Assembly (NCBI GenBank): GCA_023382535.1
Contig: JAHDWA010000003.1
Coordinates: 1 to 45,660 of the forward strand
Source of the DNA: Anaerolineae bacterium
GTDB taxonomy: Bacteria > Chloroflexota > Anaerolineae > 4572-78 > J111
Length of the DNA stretch: 45,660 bases
Direction of reading: 5' to 3'
Positions within the stretch are counted from its first letter, which is position 1. Each line of letters opens with the position of its first letter. Positions 1-9,265 of the stretch are shown here, piece by piece. Both the position numbers and the translations under genes were made by a program. The notes under the pieces were generated by a model. It was not told the origin of the DNA, did no database searches, and saw nothing but the letters and a program-made list of their open reading frames with translations.

Positions 1-1167
1 CATATCCAGATGAAGCTCTTGGCCGGTGTAAGGATACCTGGCGGCAACTTCTTCGTTTAGCTCAACTCCTAGCCCGGGTTTGGTTGGCGGAATAATATAA
101 CCATCCTGCCACTGTATCGGCTCCTTAAGAATTTCTGCGTAAAAGCCGCCCCATGTTTGAATACTCTCCTGGATCAAAAAATTAGGACTACAAGTGCTGA
201 TTTGAATATCGGCGGCCCCGGAAATCGGCCCGCAGTATAAGTGGGGCGCAATCTGGGCGTAAAACGCCTCGGCCATACCGGCGATTTTCTTGGCCTCCAG
301 AATTCCACCGACTCTCCCTAAAGCCATTTGCAGGATAGACGCCGCCTGCTTCTCCAACACTCTGGCAAATTCATACTTGGTGGTTAGCCTTTCGCCGGTA
401 GCAATGGGGATGCTGGTTTGGCGGGCGACCCTGGCCATTTCATTTAGATTTTCTGGCGGCACAGGTTCCTCAAACCATAAGGGGTCGAACTTTTCTAACC
501 GCCGGGCTAAACGGATCGCGCCGGAGGTTGTCATCTGGCCGTGCGTTCCGAAGAGTAAATCGCATTGACCGCCAACAGCCTCACGGACGGTTTTAACGAA
601 TTTCTCAGTGTGGTCAAGTACCGGCAAGGAGAGCTGCCTGGGATCAAAGGCTGAGTAAGGGCCAACCGGGTCAAACTTGACGGCCGTAAACCCTCGTTTA
701 ACATATTCCGCCGCTCTTTCGGCCGCCAATTCAGGGTCATGGTATACGTTCGTTTTATCTGCTTCTTCGGGGTAGAGGTACGTGTAAGACCGCAACTTTT
801 CATGAACTTGGCCTCCGAGCAGTTCATAAATGGGCTTATTGAGTTCTTTGCCGACAATGTCCCAGCAAGCCATTTCAATGCCGCTCAGAACGCCTAGAAG
901 TGACGGGTCCGGTCGCTGGGTATATCCGCTCGAATAAACGATGCGCCACAGCCGTTCAATTTTGAAAGGGTCTGTTCCGATCACATATCTGGCGCAGACA
1001 TCCTCAATCATCCGAGCCACAATCTGAGGGTGAAAGGGTACGGAATAGACTTCACCATACCCGACTAGCTGATGATCAGTCGTAAGCTTCAGAAATATCC
1101 AATAAAGCCCGCCAAAATGTGGTGGGGGATTCCCGACAACATAGGTTTTGACATCGGTAATTTTCAT
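1..1167 (-). CDS. Enolase-superfamily (mandelate racemase/muconate lactonizing) sugar-acid dehydratase-like protein, 3' end cut by window
   Basis: I translated this frame by eye: 389 codons from an ATG at 1167 run to the window edge without a stop, close to the usual family length of about 390-400, so only the extreme C-terminus is missing. The N-terminal capping domain contains GKELNKPIYELLGG, typical of the superfamily. The barrel part shows TAVKFDP (catalytic-lysine region), CDLLFGTHGQ near residue 205 (first metal-ligand strand), FEEP near 232, GER near 257 and IAPHLYCGP near 305, which supplies a candidate general-base histidine. Members abstract an alpha proton from carboxylate substrates using Mg2+; this pattern is closest to galactonate/gluconate-type acid-sugar dehydratases. 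The exact substrate cannot be read from sequence. It is co-directional with the RiPP locus, but nothing ties it to that pathway. Confidence 0.88.
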   Translation of the reverse strand, partial: MKITDVKTYVVGNPPPHFGGLYWIFLKLTTDHQLVGYGEVYSVPFHPQIVARMIEDVCARYVIGTDPFKIERLWRIVYSSGYTQRPDPSLLGVLSGIEMACWDIVGKELNKPIYELLGGQVHEKLRSYTYLYPEEADKTNVYHDPELAAERAAEYVKRGFTAVKFDPVGPYSAFDPRQLSLPVLDHTEKFVKTVREAVGGQCDLLFGTHGQMTTSGAIRLARRLEKFDPLWFEEPVPPENLNEMARVARQTSIPIATGERLTTKYEFARVLEKQAASILQMALGRVGGILEAKKIAGMAEAFYAQIAPHLYCGPISGAADIQISTCSPNFLIQESIQTWGGFYAEILKEPIQWQDGYIIPPTKPGLGVELNEEVAARYPYTGQELHLDM

Positions 1168-1209
1168 AAATAATCCAAGCTTGAAGTTAACTGCTGTTGT
1201 GCCGCCGCC

Positions 1210-4200
1210 CTATTTCTGGGTCTGCGCTTCAACGCCGGTCCAATCGTCAGGGATTTCACGTTCCAGCCAATAGCTGGCCCGTTTCAAATAGAGCTGAGCC
1301 GCCTTGTCCTGCGGATGCTGGCGGAGTACCTGCTCCAGATAAGCTCTGGCCTCGGCAAATTGTTTTCCGTAGTAATACATCAGACCCTGTTCAAAGTCCC
1401 CCTTCGTTTGCAGCCTGGCCTCTATAATTTCTGCTGATTCTCCATCAAAAACTTCAAAGACCGGGACAGCTTCCTGGCGGCCCTGAACTTGAACTTTATC
1501 CAGAAACCTTAGCTTATACTGGCTGGGGTCTTTCAGACGATTCAGAGCCTCGCCGCTCATAATCAGCGAAACACCATAGATTTTGGTCAAGCCTTCCAGG
1601 CGGGAGGTCAGGTTAACCACGTCGGACAGAAAATCACCCTGCATGCGCTCTGCCTCGCCGACGGTTCCCAGCATCATTTTCCCGGTATGGATGCCGATAC
1701 CAATCTGGATGGACACCTCGCCCCGCTGCTGGCGCTCTCTATTGAAAAGAGCGACTTGTTTCAGCTTTCCGATAGAGGCCTCGAGGGCATCTTCGACCCG
1801 CTCCGGAAAGACGGCCATCATGCCATCGCCTAAATACTTGACAATAATGCCGCGATGCTGTCTGATGACCGGACTGACGCGGCCAAAATAAGCGTTGACA
1901 AAATCAAAATTCTCCTGCGGGGTCATTGTCTCGGAGAGGGTGGTAAAGGCGCGAATATCTGAAAAGAGAACGGCCATCTCCTGCTGGACGTGGTCGCCCA
2001 GCTTGATTTCGACAATGCTGTCTCTGCCCAGGAAATCGAGAAACTCACGGGGCATAAAGCGGCTGTAGCCAGTAGTCAAGGCCACTTGATGGCTGTAAAG
2101 GCTGGCGTTTTCAATTGAAATTGCCGCTTGACCGGAGAGCAGGGTCAACACCTCAACCCGATCTGGGGTAAACGCGCCGGTGGCTAGATTATTTTCCAGG
2201 TAAAGCAGGCCGGTCAATTTGCCCTGGTTGAGCAAAGGGGTACATAAGACAGATTTGACCTGGTTTTGGATAATATAAGGGTCATGAGTAAAAATGCCTT
2301 CGTGAGCGGCGTTATTCAGCACCACGGTTTCCCTGGTTCTAATTACATAATTAATAATGGCCGGGGATAACTTGGAACTTTGCTCAAATGGAATTGATTG
2401 CAGCGCCGTCACCTCCGGTTCACTATGAGCTTCGGGTTTGGTTACGTTTCCTTCCGCTTCGACCACCCAGCGTCCTTTTCTATCCAAGATAAGAACACCT
2501 GTCTGGGCGCCGGCATTTTCGATGACGATTTTTATCAACTTTTCCAGCAGCCGGTCGAGCACAATTTCGCCGGAGATGGCCTGCGAAGCTTTGAGCACGC
2601 TGGCGAGATCGAGGATGCTGGCAGCGGCTTCACCTGTGTCTGTGGTTGGAGCGGTAGAGACGGGCAGTTTGCGCGGGTGGGCCTCAGCCTGAACCAGAAA
2701 CTGCGGATAGCGTGCTTCCAAGTCTTTAACTTTGGCCAGCGCGCCCCAGCGCCGGTAGGCGTAGTGGGCATCGCGGAGGTAGTGGCCGGCCAGCCGTGTT
2801 TGGTTTTGGCTCAGGTAAAAATTACCGGCCAGTTCATAGGCCAGGGCTTCTTCGTTGAGATATTCATTTTCTCTAGCCAGGTCAATCGCTTGGTCGTAGT
2901 AATCTCTGGCCTCACGCTGATGACCCAGCACGCGGGCCTGTTCAGCCTCAACGAGATAAAATTTGTGCAAGTAATTCTGGGGAGCGTGCTGCGCCCATTT
3001 TTTCATTTTCTCCTGGTTGGCGGCAACTTTTTCGAGGAGATCTTTTTTTGCGGATGCTTGCGCGTCAGGATAGACGGCCAGCCTGGCTAGCGAATCATAG
3101 AAATAGAAAACAGGAACATGCGATGTACCAATAACTCCGTTTAAATACTGTTCAGCCTGAGCGGCGTGGTCAACAGCCTGGGGATAGTTATGAAACAAGT
3201 AACACAGGACAAGGGTGTTGAGATGAATTTGAGCCAGGGCGTTCATATTGTTCGCTTCAAGCAGGAGCGGCAGCATCGCCTCCTCGTCAAAACTCTGGCC
3301 TTTTAAGCGAGATGGGTTTTCTGGCTGTCCCATCAAGTTCAAGACAGCCTGCCGGTACTGCTTGCTCAAATCCAAAACCGTACCCTGCTTGAGCTGATCA
3401 ATCGCTTCACTATACTTGACCAGCTCATGGTCAAGCTCAGCCAGGGGCATGCCGGTCCAGTAAGCATGGTAAGTGTAGACAAAGGCGGCCAAAGCGGCAT
3501 ATTCTATCGCTCCTGTTTCAAGGCCGATTTGATAGGACTCAAGCAGGGGGCGCTGTGTGGCCCGGAGAGGCTCCTGCCAATGTTTGACAAAACCATTAAC
3601 CATAAACGTCGTACTGGCTCTGATTTCCTGGGCATTGAACTGTTCAACCAGGTTCAAAGCGAGTTTGCCAAAACGATAGCCGGCATCAATATCGCCGACT
3701 ACGGCACAGAGGATTAGCCCATAAGAGGCGTAGGCCTGGGCCGATAGAGGGGTATTGCCATATTTGACGGATAATCTGACGACGCTCAGGACAATGAGCA
3801 CGAACAACTCCGGCGCGCCAATATAAGCCGGACTAAACAATCTCATCAGCAAAGCGACCGTAGCCCGTTTGGAAGGGTCAGTCATTTCCGGCAGATTGAT
3901 GAGATCCTCGATGTCCTTGCCGGCGATAGACTGGTGGGTCTCCTCAAGGGCGCGCCCAATGTCCCCATAGTCCGGTTTCTCCGGTAGGCTCAACCCCAAC
4001 TGTTCCAGGACGTCAAGCCCCATTTTGATTGCTTCCATGATTCTGTGCTGGGCCACATAACCGGCTTCGATAAGGCACTCATATACTTTTACTTTATCAA
4101 GGAGGCTGCTGGCGTGTTGGAGCACGACGGCGCTCAACTGCTCCATCCCCTCATAATCACCGCTGAGATAGGCCGCTTCTGTCGCTGCCACATAAAGCGT

Positions 4201-6621
4201 CAGGCTCAGCTCATACTGCTGCGCCCAGCTATCTTCTCCGAGCAAGCCGATACCCACCCGTAGATAGTTGAGTGAGGCTTGATAAGCCGCTGTCCCCTTT
4301 GCTTTTTGACCAGCCAGCAAGTTTAATTCCGCCAATTCCAGCCGTTCTACCTGGCTGCTGCTGTGTTTGAGGCCCAAATTCAGTTGGTCAACAATTTCAA
4401 AGATCTTCTGCTCGCGCTTTTCCGGAGGAGTATGTTGCAGGATGAGTTGCCCTACCTGGCGGTGAACGGCTTCTTTATCCTCGTCCGAAAGAAGATAATA
4501 AGCCGCCTGCTGGATACGGTCGTGAGCAAACTTATAGTCAACTGTTACTTCATCAGCTAACCCCTCTACCTCCAGGTCCATGACGTTGTAAGCGTCATCC
4601 AAGGGCAAAACTAAGCCCTCCGTAATGGCCTGCCATAAATCGGCGGCTGTCTGGCGAGGTGATTTTTGGTGGATGAGAGCCAGGGTGTGAAGATCGAATT
4701 GGTTGCCGATACAAGCAGCCAGCTTCAAAACCTGCTGCGTCTCCTGTCGCAATCTTTGCAGCTTGCCGGCCATGAGTTCGACAACATTGCTGGTCATATC
4801 TCGGGCTTGAATTTCGGCCAGATTCCAGCGCCAGCCGCTCCCCTGGGCCTCTTTAGCGGGGGTATGCTCAAAGACCAGCAGCGCCTCGGTATAAAGTGAT
4901 TTCAAAAATTCGCTCATGAAAAAAGGGTTGCCGGCAGTTTTGGCCGCCACTAACTCGGCCAGAGGTTTGACCCCTTCGGGGGAGCGGTGGAGCATGTCGG
5001 CCATAAACTGATTAACATGGGGAAAGTCTAAGGGCTTGAGCGAAATATGAGCGGTGGGTCTGCCGGTCTGCTGGATATCAGCCAGAGCCAACCTCAACGG
5101 GTGAGCCTCGCCGACCTCATTATCCCGATAGGCCCCGATGACAAACAGGTACTGGCTATCCGGCGCGGTCAGCAGCAACCTGAGCAAATCCAGCGAAGCA
5201 ATGTCGGCCCACTGCAAATCGTCCAGAAAGAGCACGAGGGGATGTTCTGGCCGGGTAAATACCTGGATAAAGTTTTTAAAGACCAGTTTGAAGCGGTTCT
5301 GAGCTTCGGATGGGGGCAGATCGGGCGCTGCCGGCTGAGGGCCAACAATCAGTTCTACCTGGGGAATCATTTCAGTAATTACCTGAGCGTTTGACCCCAG
5401 GGCTTCTAACATTTTTGTACGCCACTCCGCGATCTCTGCCTCACTCCCCGCCAAAAGCTGCTGAATTAAAGACTGAAAGGCGCGAACGAGAGAGGCATAC
5501 GGAATATTTCGCTGCAGTTGGTCAAACTTACCGGCGATGAAGTAGCCTCGTTGGCGGGTGATCGGCCGGTAGACTTCCTGGATCAAGGCTGATTTGCCCA
5601 CGCCGGCATAACCGGAGACCAGCATCAGTTCGCAGGCGCCTTGGCCCACACGCTCAAAAGCGGACAAGAGGTGCTCGATTTCCTGTTCTCGCCCATACAG
5701 TTTTTGGGGAAGTTGAAAGCGATCGGCAATATCATGCCGGCCCAGAGAAAAAGGCTCAATCAGTCCACTGGTTTGCCACTGGCGCAGACATTCCGCTAAA
5801 TCCGCCTTAAGGCCGATCACCGACTGGTAGCGATCCTCAGCGTTTTTAGCCATCAGCTTGAGAACAATTTGGGAGAGCGGCAGGGGGAGAGCGGCATCAA
5901 GTTCATGGGGCGGGATGGGCTGTTTGGCAATATGGGCATGGACTAACGCCAGCGCATCCGGGGATGGGAAGGGTAATTGGCCCGTCAACATCTGATAAAA
6001 GGTGACGCCCAGAGAATAAAAATCGGTGCGATAATCTAACGCCCGATTCATCCGTCCTGTTTGTTCCGGGGAGATGTAAGCCAACGTGCCTTCCAAAACA
6101 TTGGGATTGCGGAGGGTTGGGTTTTCACGGGAGAGAGTGGTGGAAATGCCAAAGTCAATAACCTTGATCTGGCGAGTTGCCGGGTGCAAAACAATGTTGG
6201 AAGGATTAATATCTTTGTGGATGATTTGCCGTTGATGGATTTGCCCCAAAATATCGGTTATCTCAAGGGCCAGCGGTAGAAACTCAGTGACGGTGAAGGG
6301 TTTGCGTTGGAGGTACCGGTCGAGGGAGTCGCCGCCAAAATCTTCCAGCACCATAATCCAACGCTGCTGGTCGCTTTCCAGGCTGTAAGCTTCCACAACA
6401 CCGGGCAGAGCCTTGCCCGTACCGGGTGAAGGGTTCAAGTTCTGGGTTCTCTCAAATTCTCGCTTAAACCAGGCGATCTTTTCCGGGGAAGGGTAGGCCT
6501 GTTTTAGCATTTTGAGGATAACGGATTTGTTACTTGTTTTGGAGAGTCCCCGATAAACCAGCGAGTTGCTGCTCTCGTGAATCGTTTCCTTAATTTGATA
6601 GCCCGACAGAGAGACTGCCAT
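1210..6621 (-). CDS. Ser/Thr kinase - AAA ATPase - GAF - class III adenylate/guanylate cyclase fusion (1803 aa)
   Basis: A giant cytoplasmic signalling protein. The N-terminal kinase (about 8-280) has the ATP lysine in VILKML (K37), catalytic loop HKDINPSNIV (135-144), DFG (156-158) and SPE (184-186), so it looks active. A predicted P-loop ATPase follows, with Walker A GYAGVGKSAL (337-346) and Walker B LVLFLDDLQWAD. A long helical TPR-like middle leads to a GAF domain (about 1340-1503) and a class III cyclase domain (about 1530-1720) with both metal-aspartate segments (LFSDIRAF and KYLGDGMMAVFP) and the transition-state Asn/Arg in VNLTSRLE. TPR-like helices end the protein. The same kinase-ATPase-GAF arrangement is known in cyanobacteria with a histidine kinase at the C-terminus; here a cyclase replaces it. 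It starts 86 bases after the amine oxidase stop on the same strand, with AAAGGA about 10 bases before the ATG. It may be the last gene of the RiPP operon or an independent neighbour. Confidence 0.92.
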   Translation of the reverse strand: MAVSLSGYQIKETIHESSNSLVYRGLSKTSNKSVILKMLKQAYPSPEKIAWFKREFERTQNLNPSPGTGKALPGVVEAYSLESDQQRWIMVLEDFGGDSLDRYLQRKPFTVTEFLPLALEITDILGQIHQRQIIHKDINPSNIVLHPATRQIKVIDFGISTTLSRENPTLRNPNVLEGTLAYISPEQTGRMNRALDYRTDFYSLGVTFYQMLTGQLPFPSPDALALVHAHIAKQPIPPHELDAALPLPLSQIVLKLMAKNAEDRYQSVIGLKADLAECLRQWQTSGLIEPFSLGRHDIADRFQLPQKLYGREQEIEHLLSAFERVGQGACELMLVSGYAGVGKSALIQEVYRPITRQRGYFIAGKFDQLQRNIPYASLVRAFQSLIQQLLAGSEAEIAEWRTKMLEALGSNAQVITEMIPQVELIVGPQPAAPDLPPSEAQNRFKLVFKNFIQVFTRPEHPLVLFLDDLQWADIASLDLLRLLLTAPDSQYLFVIGAYRDNEVGEAHPLRLALADIQQTGRPTAHISLKPLDFPHVNQFMADMLHRSPEGVKPLAELVAAKTAGNPFFMSEFLKSLYTEALLVFEHTPAKEAQGSGWRWNLAEIQARDMTSNVVELMAGKLQRLRQETQQVLKLAACIGNQFDLHTLALIHQKSPRQTAADLWQAITEGLVLPLDDAYNVMDLEVEGLADEVTVDYKFAHDRIQQAAYYLLSDEDKEAVHRQVGQLILQHTPPEKREQKIFEIVDQLNLGLKHSSSQVERLELAELNLLAGQKAKGTAAYQASLNYLRVGIGLLGEDSWAQQYELSLTLYVAATEAAYLSGDYEGMEQLSAVVLQHASSLLDKVKVYECLIEAGYVAQHRIMEAIKMGLDVLEQLGLSLPEKPDYGDIGRALEETHQSIAGKDIEDLINLPEMTDPSKRATVALLMRLFSPAYIGAPELFVLIVLSVVRLSVKYGNTPLSAQAYASYGLILCAVVGDIDAGYRFGKLALNLVEQFNAQEIRASTTFMVNGFVKHWQEPLRATQRPLLESYQIGLETGAIEYAALAAFVYTYHAYWTGMPLAELDHELVKYSEAIDQLKQGTVLDLSKQYRQAVLNLMGQPENPSRLKGQSFDEEAMLPLLLEANNMNALAQIHLNTLVLCYLFHNYPQAVDHAAQAEQYLNGVIGTSHVPVFYFYDSLARLAVYPDAQASAKKDLLEKVAANQEKMKKWAQHAPQNYLHKFYLVEAEQARVLGHQREARDYYDQAIDLARENEYLNEEALAYELAGNFYLSQNQTRLAGHYLRDAHYAYRRWGALAKVKDLEARYPQFLVQAEAHPRKLPVSTAPTTDTGEAAASILDLASVLKASQAISGEIVLDRLLEKLIKIVIENAGAQTGVLILDRKGRWVVEAEGNVTKPEAHSEPEVTALQSIPFEQSSKLSPAIINYVIRTRETVVLNNAAHEGIFTHDPYIIQNQVKSVLCTPLLNQGKLTGLLYLENNLATGAFTPDRVEVLTLLSGQAAISIENASLYSHQVALTTGYSRFMPREFLDFLGRDSIVEIKLGDHVQQEMAVLFSDIRAFTTLSETMTPQENFDFVNAYFGRVSPVIRQHRGIIVKYLGDGMMAVFPERVEDALEASIGKLKQVALFNRERQQRGEVSIQIGIGIHTGKMMLGTVGEAERMQGDFLSDVVNLTSRLEGLTKIYGVSLIMSGEALNRLKDPSQYKLRFLDKVQVQGRQEAVPVFEVFDGESAEIIEARLQTKGDFEQGLMYYYGKQFAEARAYLEQVLRQHPQDKAAQLYLKRASYWLEREIPDDWTGVEAQTQK

Positions 6622-6707
6622 TTATGCCCATCCTTTACTTTTAATCACATCACTAACCATTAAAACTCAATAAAATCTTGAATTCCCCTTACTCTGAAAC
6701 TCCCTGC

Positions 6708-8486
6708 TCAAGGGCCAAAATCATACTCGGGGTGGACCCAATCGGGCCGGGGCAGGCCGAAGTAGGTTTCCAGAACCATTTCAGCCGTGTTGAGGGCGCC
6801 TTCAACCCAGCCCTGAGAGGCGGAATAGGCTTCGCCACACAGGAAAATGTTAATACCAGGGATGGGCTGGCGAATGCTCGGTATAACTTCCCAACTCCGC
6901 ACGTGGGGGTTCCAATCATGCCAGCCCCCACCAAAAGGATCGTCGCCCCAATTGTGGTAAATGGCTGCATAAGGGTCAGGAATCTTTCCCGGTTTAAGCC
7001 CATGCATTTGGGCCAGTTGCCGTTGCACCGCGCTAACCATGTCTTCTGGCGCAAACAGGCTTTGTCCCTCCTGGAAGCCACCTCTATACGGAGCATTGCC
7101 AATACCCAGGCGCGACGTATATAAAAACCCGTTCCAAAAGGGGCTAATCACGTCATCGTTCAAAGAGGCCAGCAACAGCGATTTTCCATCCTCTTGCTTC
7201 CCCACGTAGTAACAAACACGGATGGGTAAATCAGTGATGGAAAAGCCACATGTGATCTGCTCGTTGGGAACCTTGCCCCGCCCGTATTCCAGGGATTCCC
7301 ACCAGGGCTGGTCATAGGCTAAGAAGATTTTGCCCGCTAGCGCCGGAGTAACGGTATTCATCTCAGTTTTGAAGCGAGGATTTTGGAAGATAACGCTGGC
7401 CGGGTCAAGTAGCTTCAGCGCCCGCTGCGGCAGCGCCAGGACCACGTAACGGGCGTACAGCGTGGAGTCAAGGGGTACCCCGGTTGGGCCAATATCCAGC
7501 GCAATTAGGGGTTCACCATTATGGTATTCAAGGCGCAGACGGCGGGCCATGGTCTGCAGATGTACCAAACCGCCCTCGTCTCGAAAATGCTTGACCAGCG
7601 TTTTCGGCAGTTCTTGGTAGCCGTTTTTGAGTTGTACAAAAGGTTCGGAGTTCAGGGCGAAGCAAAAATCTGCATCTAAATTATTCACAATAGAGTCGTA
7701 GAAGTTGAAGTTGCGGAAATCCGAATAATCATAAGATGAATCCGAAATAAGCTGGTAGGCCTCGCTGCTGAGCCTGGCTTCCAGGACATTCCAAAACCCC
7801 GACTCGTAAAGCGGTCTTTGGGAAAAGGCTGGCCCGCTATCGTTAACTCTGGCATTACGAAGCAGAGGGATGAGTTCTTGTTTCCTTTTCTTGAATGCCT
7901 CTCCAAGATCACCTTGCTTCAGCGCCTCTGCTATATCAGCAATGACTGTTTTGATTTGTTCTGGTATACCGGCCAGGCTTGCCTCTTCTACCAGTTCATC
8001 CAGGTCCTTCTCTTTTTCGTCATTTCTAAGGAAATAGGGGATAATACTGGGGTAAAATTTTCTCTTGCGTGGGCCACTCAATAAGTTATCTTTATAGTTA
8101 AAACGATGCCCCCGGAGATACTGAAAGTAACGTTTGTTGTAGCTCGAAGACGCAGAAAGCTCAAGCCCCAGTTCTTGGGTGGCTAAGCCATAAACACTTT
8201 GCATGTACTTGGCAAAGCCCTGGCCCCCCAATTCTGCCGGCAGGCTGGACATTCCCGGCAGATGGTATGACCAAAGCCGGCCCCCAATGCGGTTACTTAG
8301 CTCGAATAATCCGATGTCCAGCCGCTCTTTGCCGCTGAGTTGTAACAGCCGCTGCAACACCGGGCTGGCTGCCGGGTCTGATTTTATTAAACGGTAAGCC
8401 GTATAAGCGCCAGAAACACCCCCACCGATAACGGCAATATCAATGAGCGGCGCTGGCTGCGAGTTGGTTGCATGATTGTTCGGCAT
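6708..8486 (-). CDS. FAD-dependent amine oxidase / flavin monoamine oxidase family protein (592 aa)
   Basis: The N-terminus has a Rossmann dinucleotide motif IAVIGGGVSGAYTAYRL (about 17-33) and the C-terminus has the second FAD motif, with IFLCGEAYSASQGWVEGAL followed by NTAEMVLE. These are signatures of the amine oxidase / L-amino acid oxidase fold. Family members oxidise C-N bonds of amines or amino acids using FAD and O2. The ATG lies only 6 bases after the dioxygenase stop, and its GGAAGG ribosome site is inside the end of that gene, so the two are translationally coupled. No signal peptide is apparent. In this operon it is a candidate tailoring enzyme acting on the modified peptide (for example a side-chain amine such as the core lysine), but that role is inferred from position only. 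Confidence 0.9.
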   Translation of the reverse strand: MPNNHATNSQPAPLIDIAVIGGGVSGAYTAYRLIKSDPAASPVLQRLLQLSGKERLDIGLFELSNRIGGRLWSYHLPGMSSLPAELGGQGFAKYMQSVYGLATQELGLELSASSSYNKRYFQYLRGHRFNYKDNLLSGPRKRKFYPSIIPYFLRNDEKEKDLDELVEEASLAGIPEQIKTVIADIAEALKQGDLGEAFKKRKQELIPLLRNARVNDSGPAFSQRPLYESGFWNVLEARLSSEAYQLISDSSYDYSDFRNFNFYDSIVNNLDADFCFALNSEPFVQLKNGYQELPKTLVKHFRDEGGLVHLQTMARRLRLEYHNGEPLIALDIGPTGVPLDSTLYARYVVLALPQRALKLLDPASVIFQNPRFKTEMNTVTPALAGKIFLAYDQPWWESLEYGRGKVPNEQITCGFSITDLPIRVCYYVGKQEDGKSLLLASLNDDVISPFWNGFLYTSRLGIGNAPYRGGFQEGQSLFAPEDMVSAVQRQLAQMHGLKPGKIPDPYAAIYHNWGDDPFGGGWHDWNPHVRSWEVIPSIRQPIPGINIFLCGEAYSASQGWVEGALNTAEMVLETYFGLPRPDWVHPEYDFGP

Positions 8487-8492
8487 AAATCC

Positions 8493-9173
8493 CTACCTTC
8501 CCGTTACTTGAAAAATAGTGACCAAAACCCGGCGTAATTGGTCGGTTTGATTAGGCCCGGCGCAATGCAGCACAAAACAGTGATGGACGGTTGCTTCGCC
8601 CGGCAAGAGGGGGCAGGCGACAGCCTGTGCCTCATTAACATTTTCGGTGATCAGGAACCCATCGTTAGCTTGATAGGGCCGTATCCCCCCCCGATGAGAT
8701 CCTGCAATAAATTGTAAACAACCACTCTCCTTTATCATGGGATCCAGCGGCAGCCAGATGGTGGCACTGCGATAAGGCGGGGGCCGATAAGTGGCGTCCT
8801 GGTGCCAGGGAGTCCCCCCACAGCCGGGCGGTTTGATAAACAGCCGCCAGCCGCTGATGAGGTCAGTTTCCTCGGCTTCGAGCAGCCTGGCTACTACCCT
8901 GCGCGCATTTTGATAGTAGGTGGTGTTCTTGAGAGCAGGAAAAAGTTCTTTCGGCGCGCTCACCGTCAGGGGCGCTGGTTGAGGTTTATAGCGGCTAATT
9001 TGGGCCAGCTCCGCCAAAGTATAGCCCGTTTTTCGTTCGACGATCTGAGCGCAGACCTCCCCCAGCGTTTCAATCTCTGCGTCAGAGGTGATCCGGCCCA
9101 GGTTGAGATAGCCTTGTTCCTGAAACTGATCGAGTTGCTCATTCAATAAGTCAACCTGCGATTGGTTTTCCAC
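8493..9173 (-). CDS. Phytanoyl-CoA dioxygenase (PhyH)-family Fe(II)/2-oxoglutarate oxygenase (226 aa)
   Basis: The protein has the facial metal triad of the PhyH family: HxD in TPWHQDATY (H124, D126) and a distal His in VLHCAGPNQ (H203), with an Arg pair at 214-215 placed to bind 2-oxoglutarate. The length is at the short end of the family. PhyH enzymes hydroxylate, desaturate or halogenate varied small molecules and carrier- or peptide-linked substrates, so the name does not imply phytanic acid. A strong GGAGGAG ribosome site precedes the ATG. It lies 92 bases downstream of the SagB-type gene, with a hairpin in that gap, and is coupled to the amine oxidase behind it. Its position between azole-forming genes and an amine oxidase suggests a tailoring hydroxylase for the RiPP. 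Confidence 0.9.
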   Translation of the reverse strand: MENQSQVDLLNEQLDQFQEQGYLNLGRITSDAEIETLGEVCAQIVERKTGYTLAELAQISRYKPQPAPLTVSAPKELFPALKNTTYYQNARRVVARLLEAEETDLISGWRLFIKPPGCGGTPWHQDATYRPPPYRSATIWLPLDPMIKESGCLQFIAGSHRGGIRPYQANDGFLITENVNEAQAVACPLLPGEATVHHCFVLHCAGPNQTDQLRRVLVTIFQVTGR

Positions 9174-9201
9174 GCTCGAACTCCTCCTATCAACCTAAAA
9201 C

Positions 9202-9231
9202 CGGAGTAAAAAAGTACACTTTTACCCTCCG
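9202..9231 (-). promoter_or_regulatory. Imperfect hairpin in the SagB-PhyH intercistronic gap
   Basis: Arms of 13 bases (9202-9214 and 9219-9231) pair imperfectly around a 4-base loop; on the minus strand the hairpin runs into GGTTTTAGG. The T tract is weak, so it may be a leaky terminator or a processing/stability hairpin that lowers expression of the two downstream oxidases. Confidence 0.4.
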
Positions 9232-9265
9232 AAAGCCGACGGATAGTGTACAATCTCGATCTTAG

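Noticed and set aside
2398..3090. 230-aa plus-strand open frame opposite the kinase-cyclase gene
   Set aside because: Antisense shadow of a clearly coding gene; no domain, no ribosome site, and the composition matches a mirrored frame.
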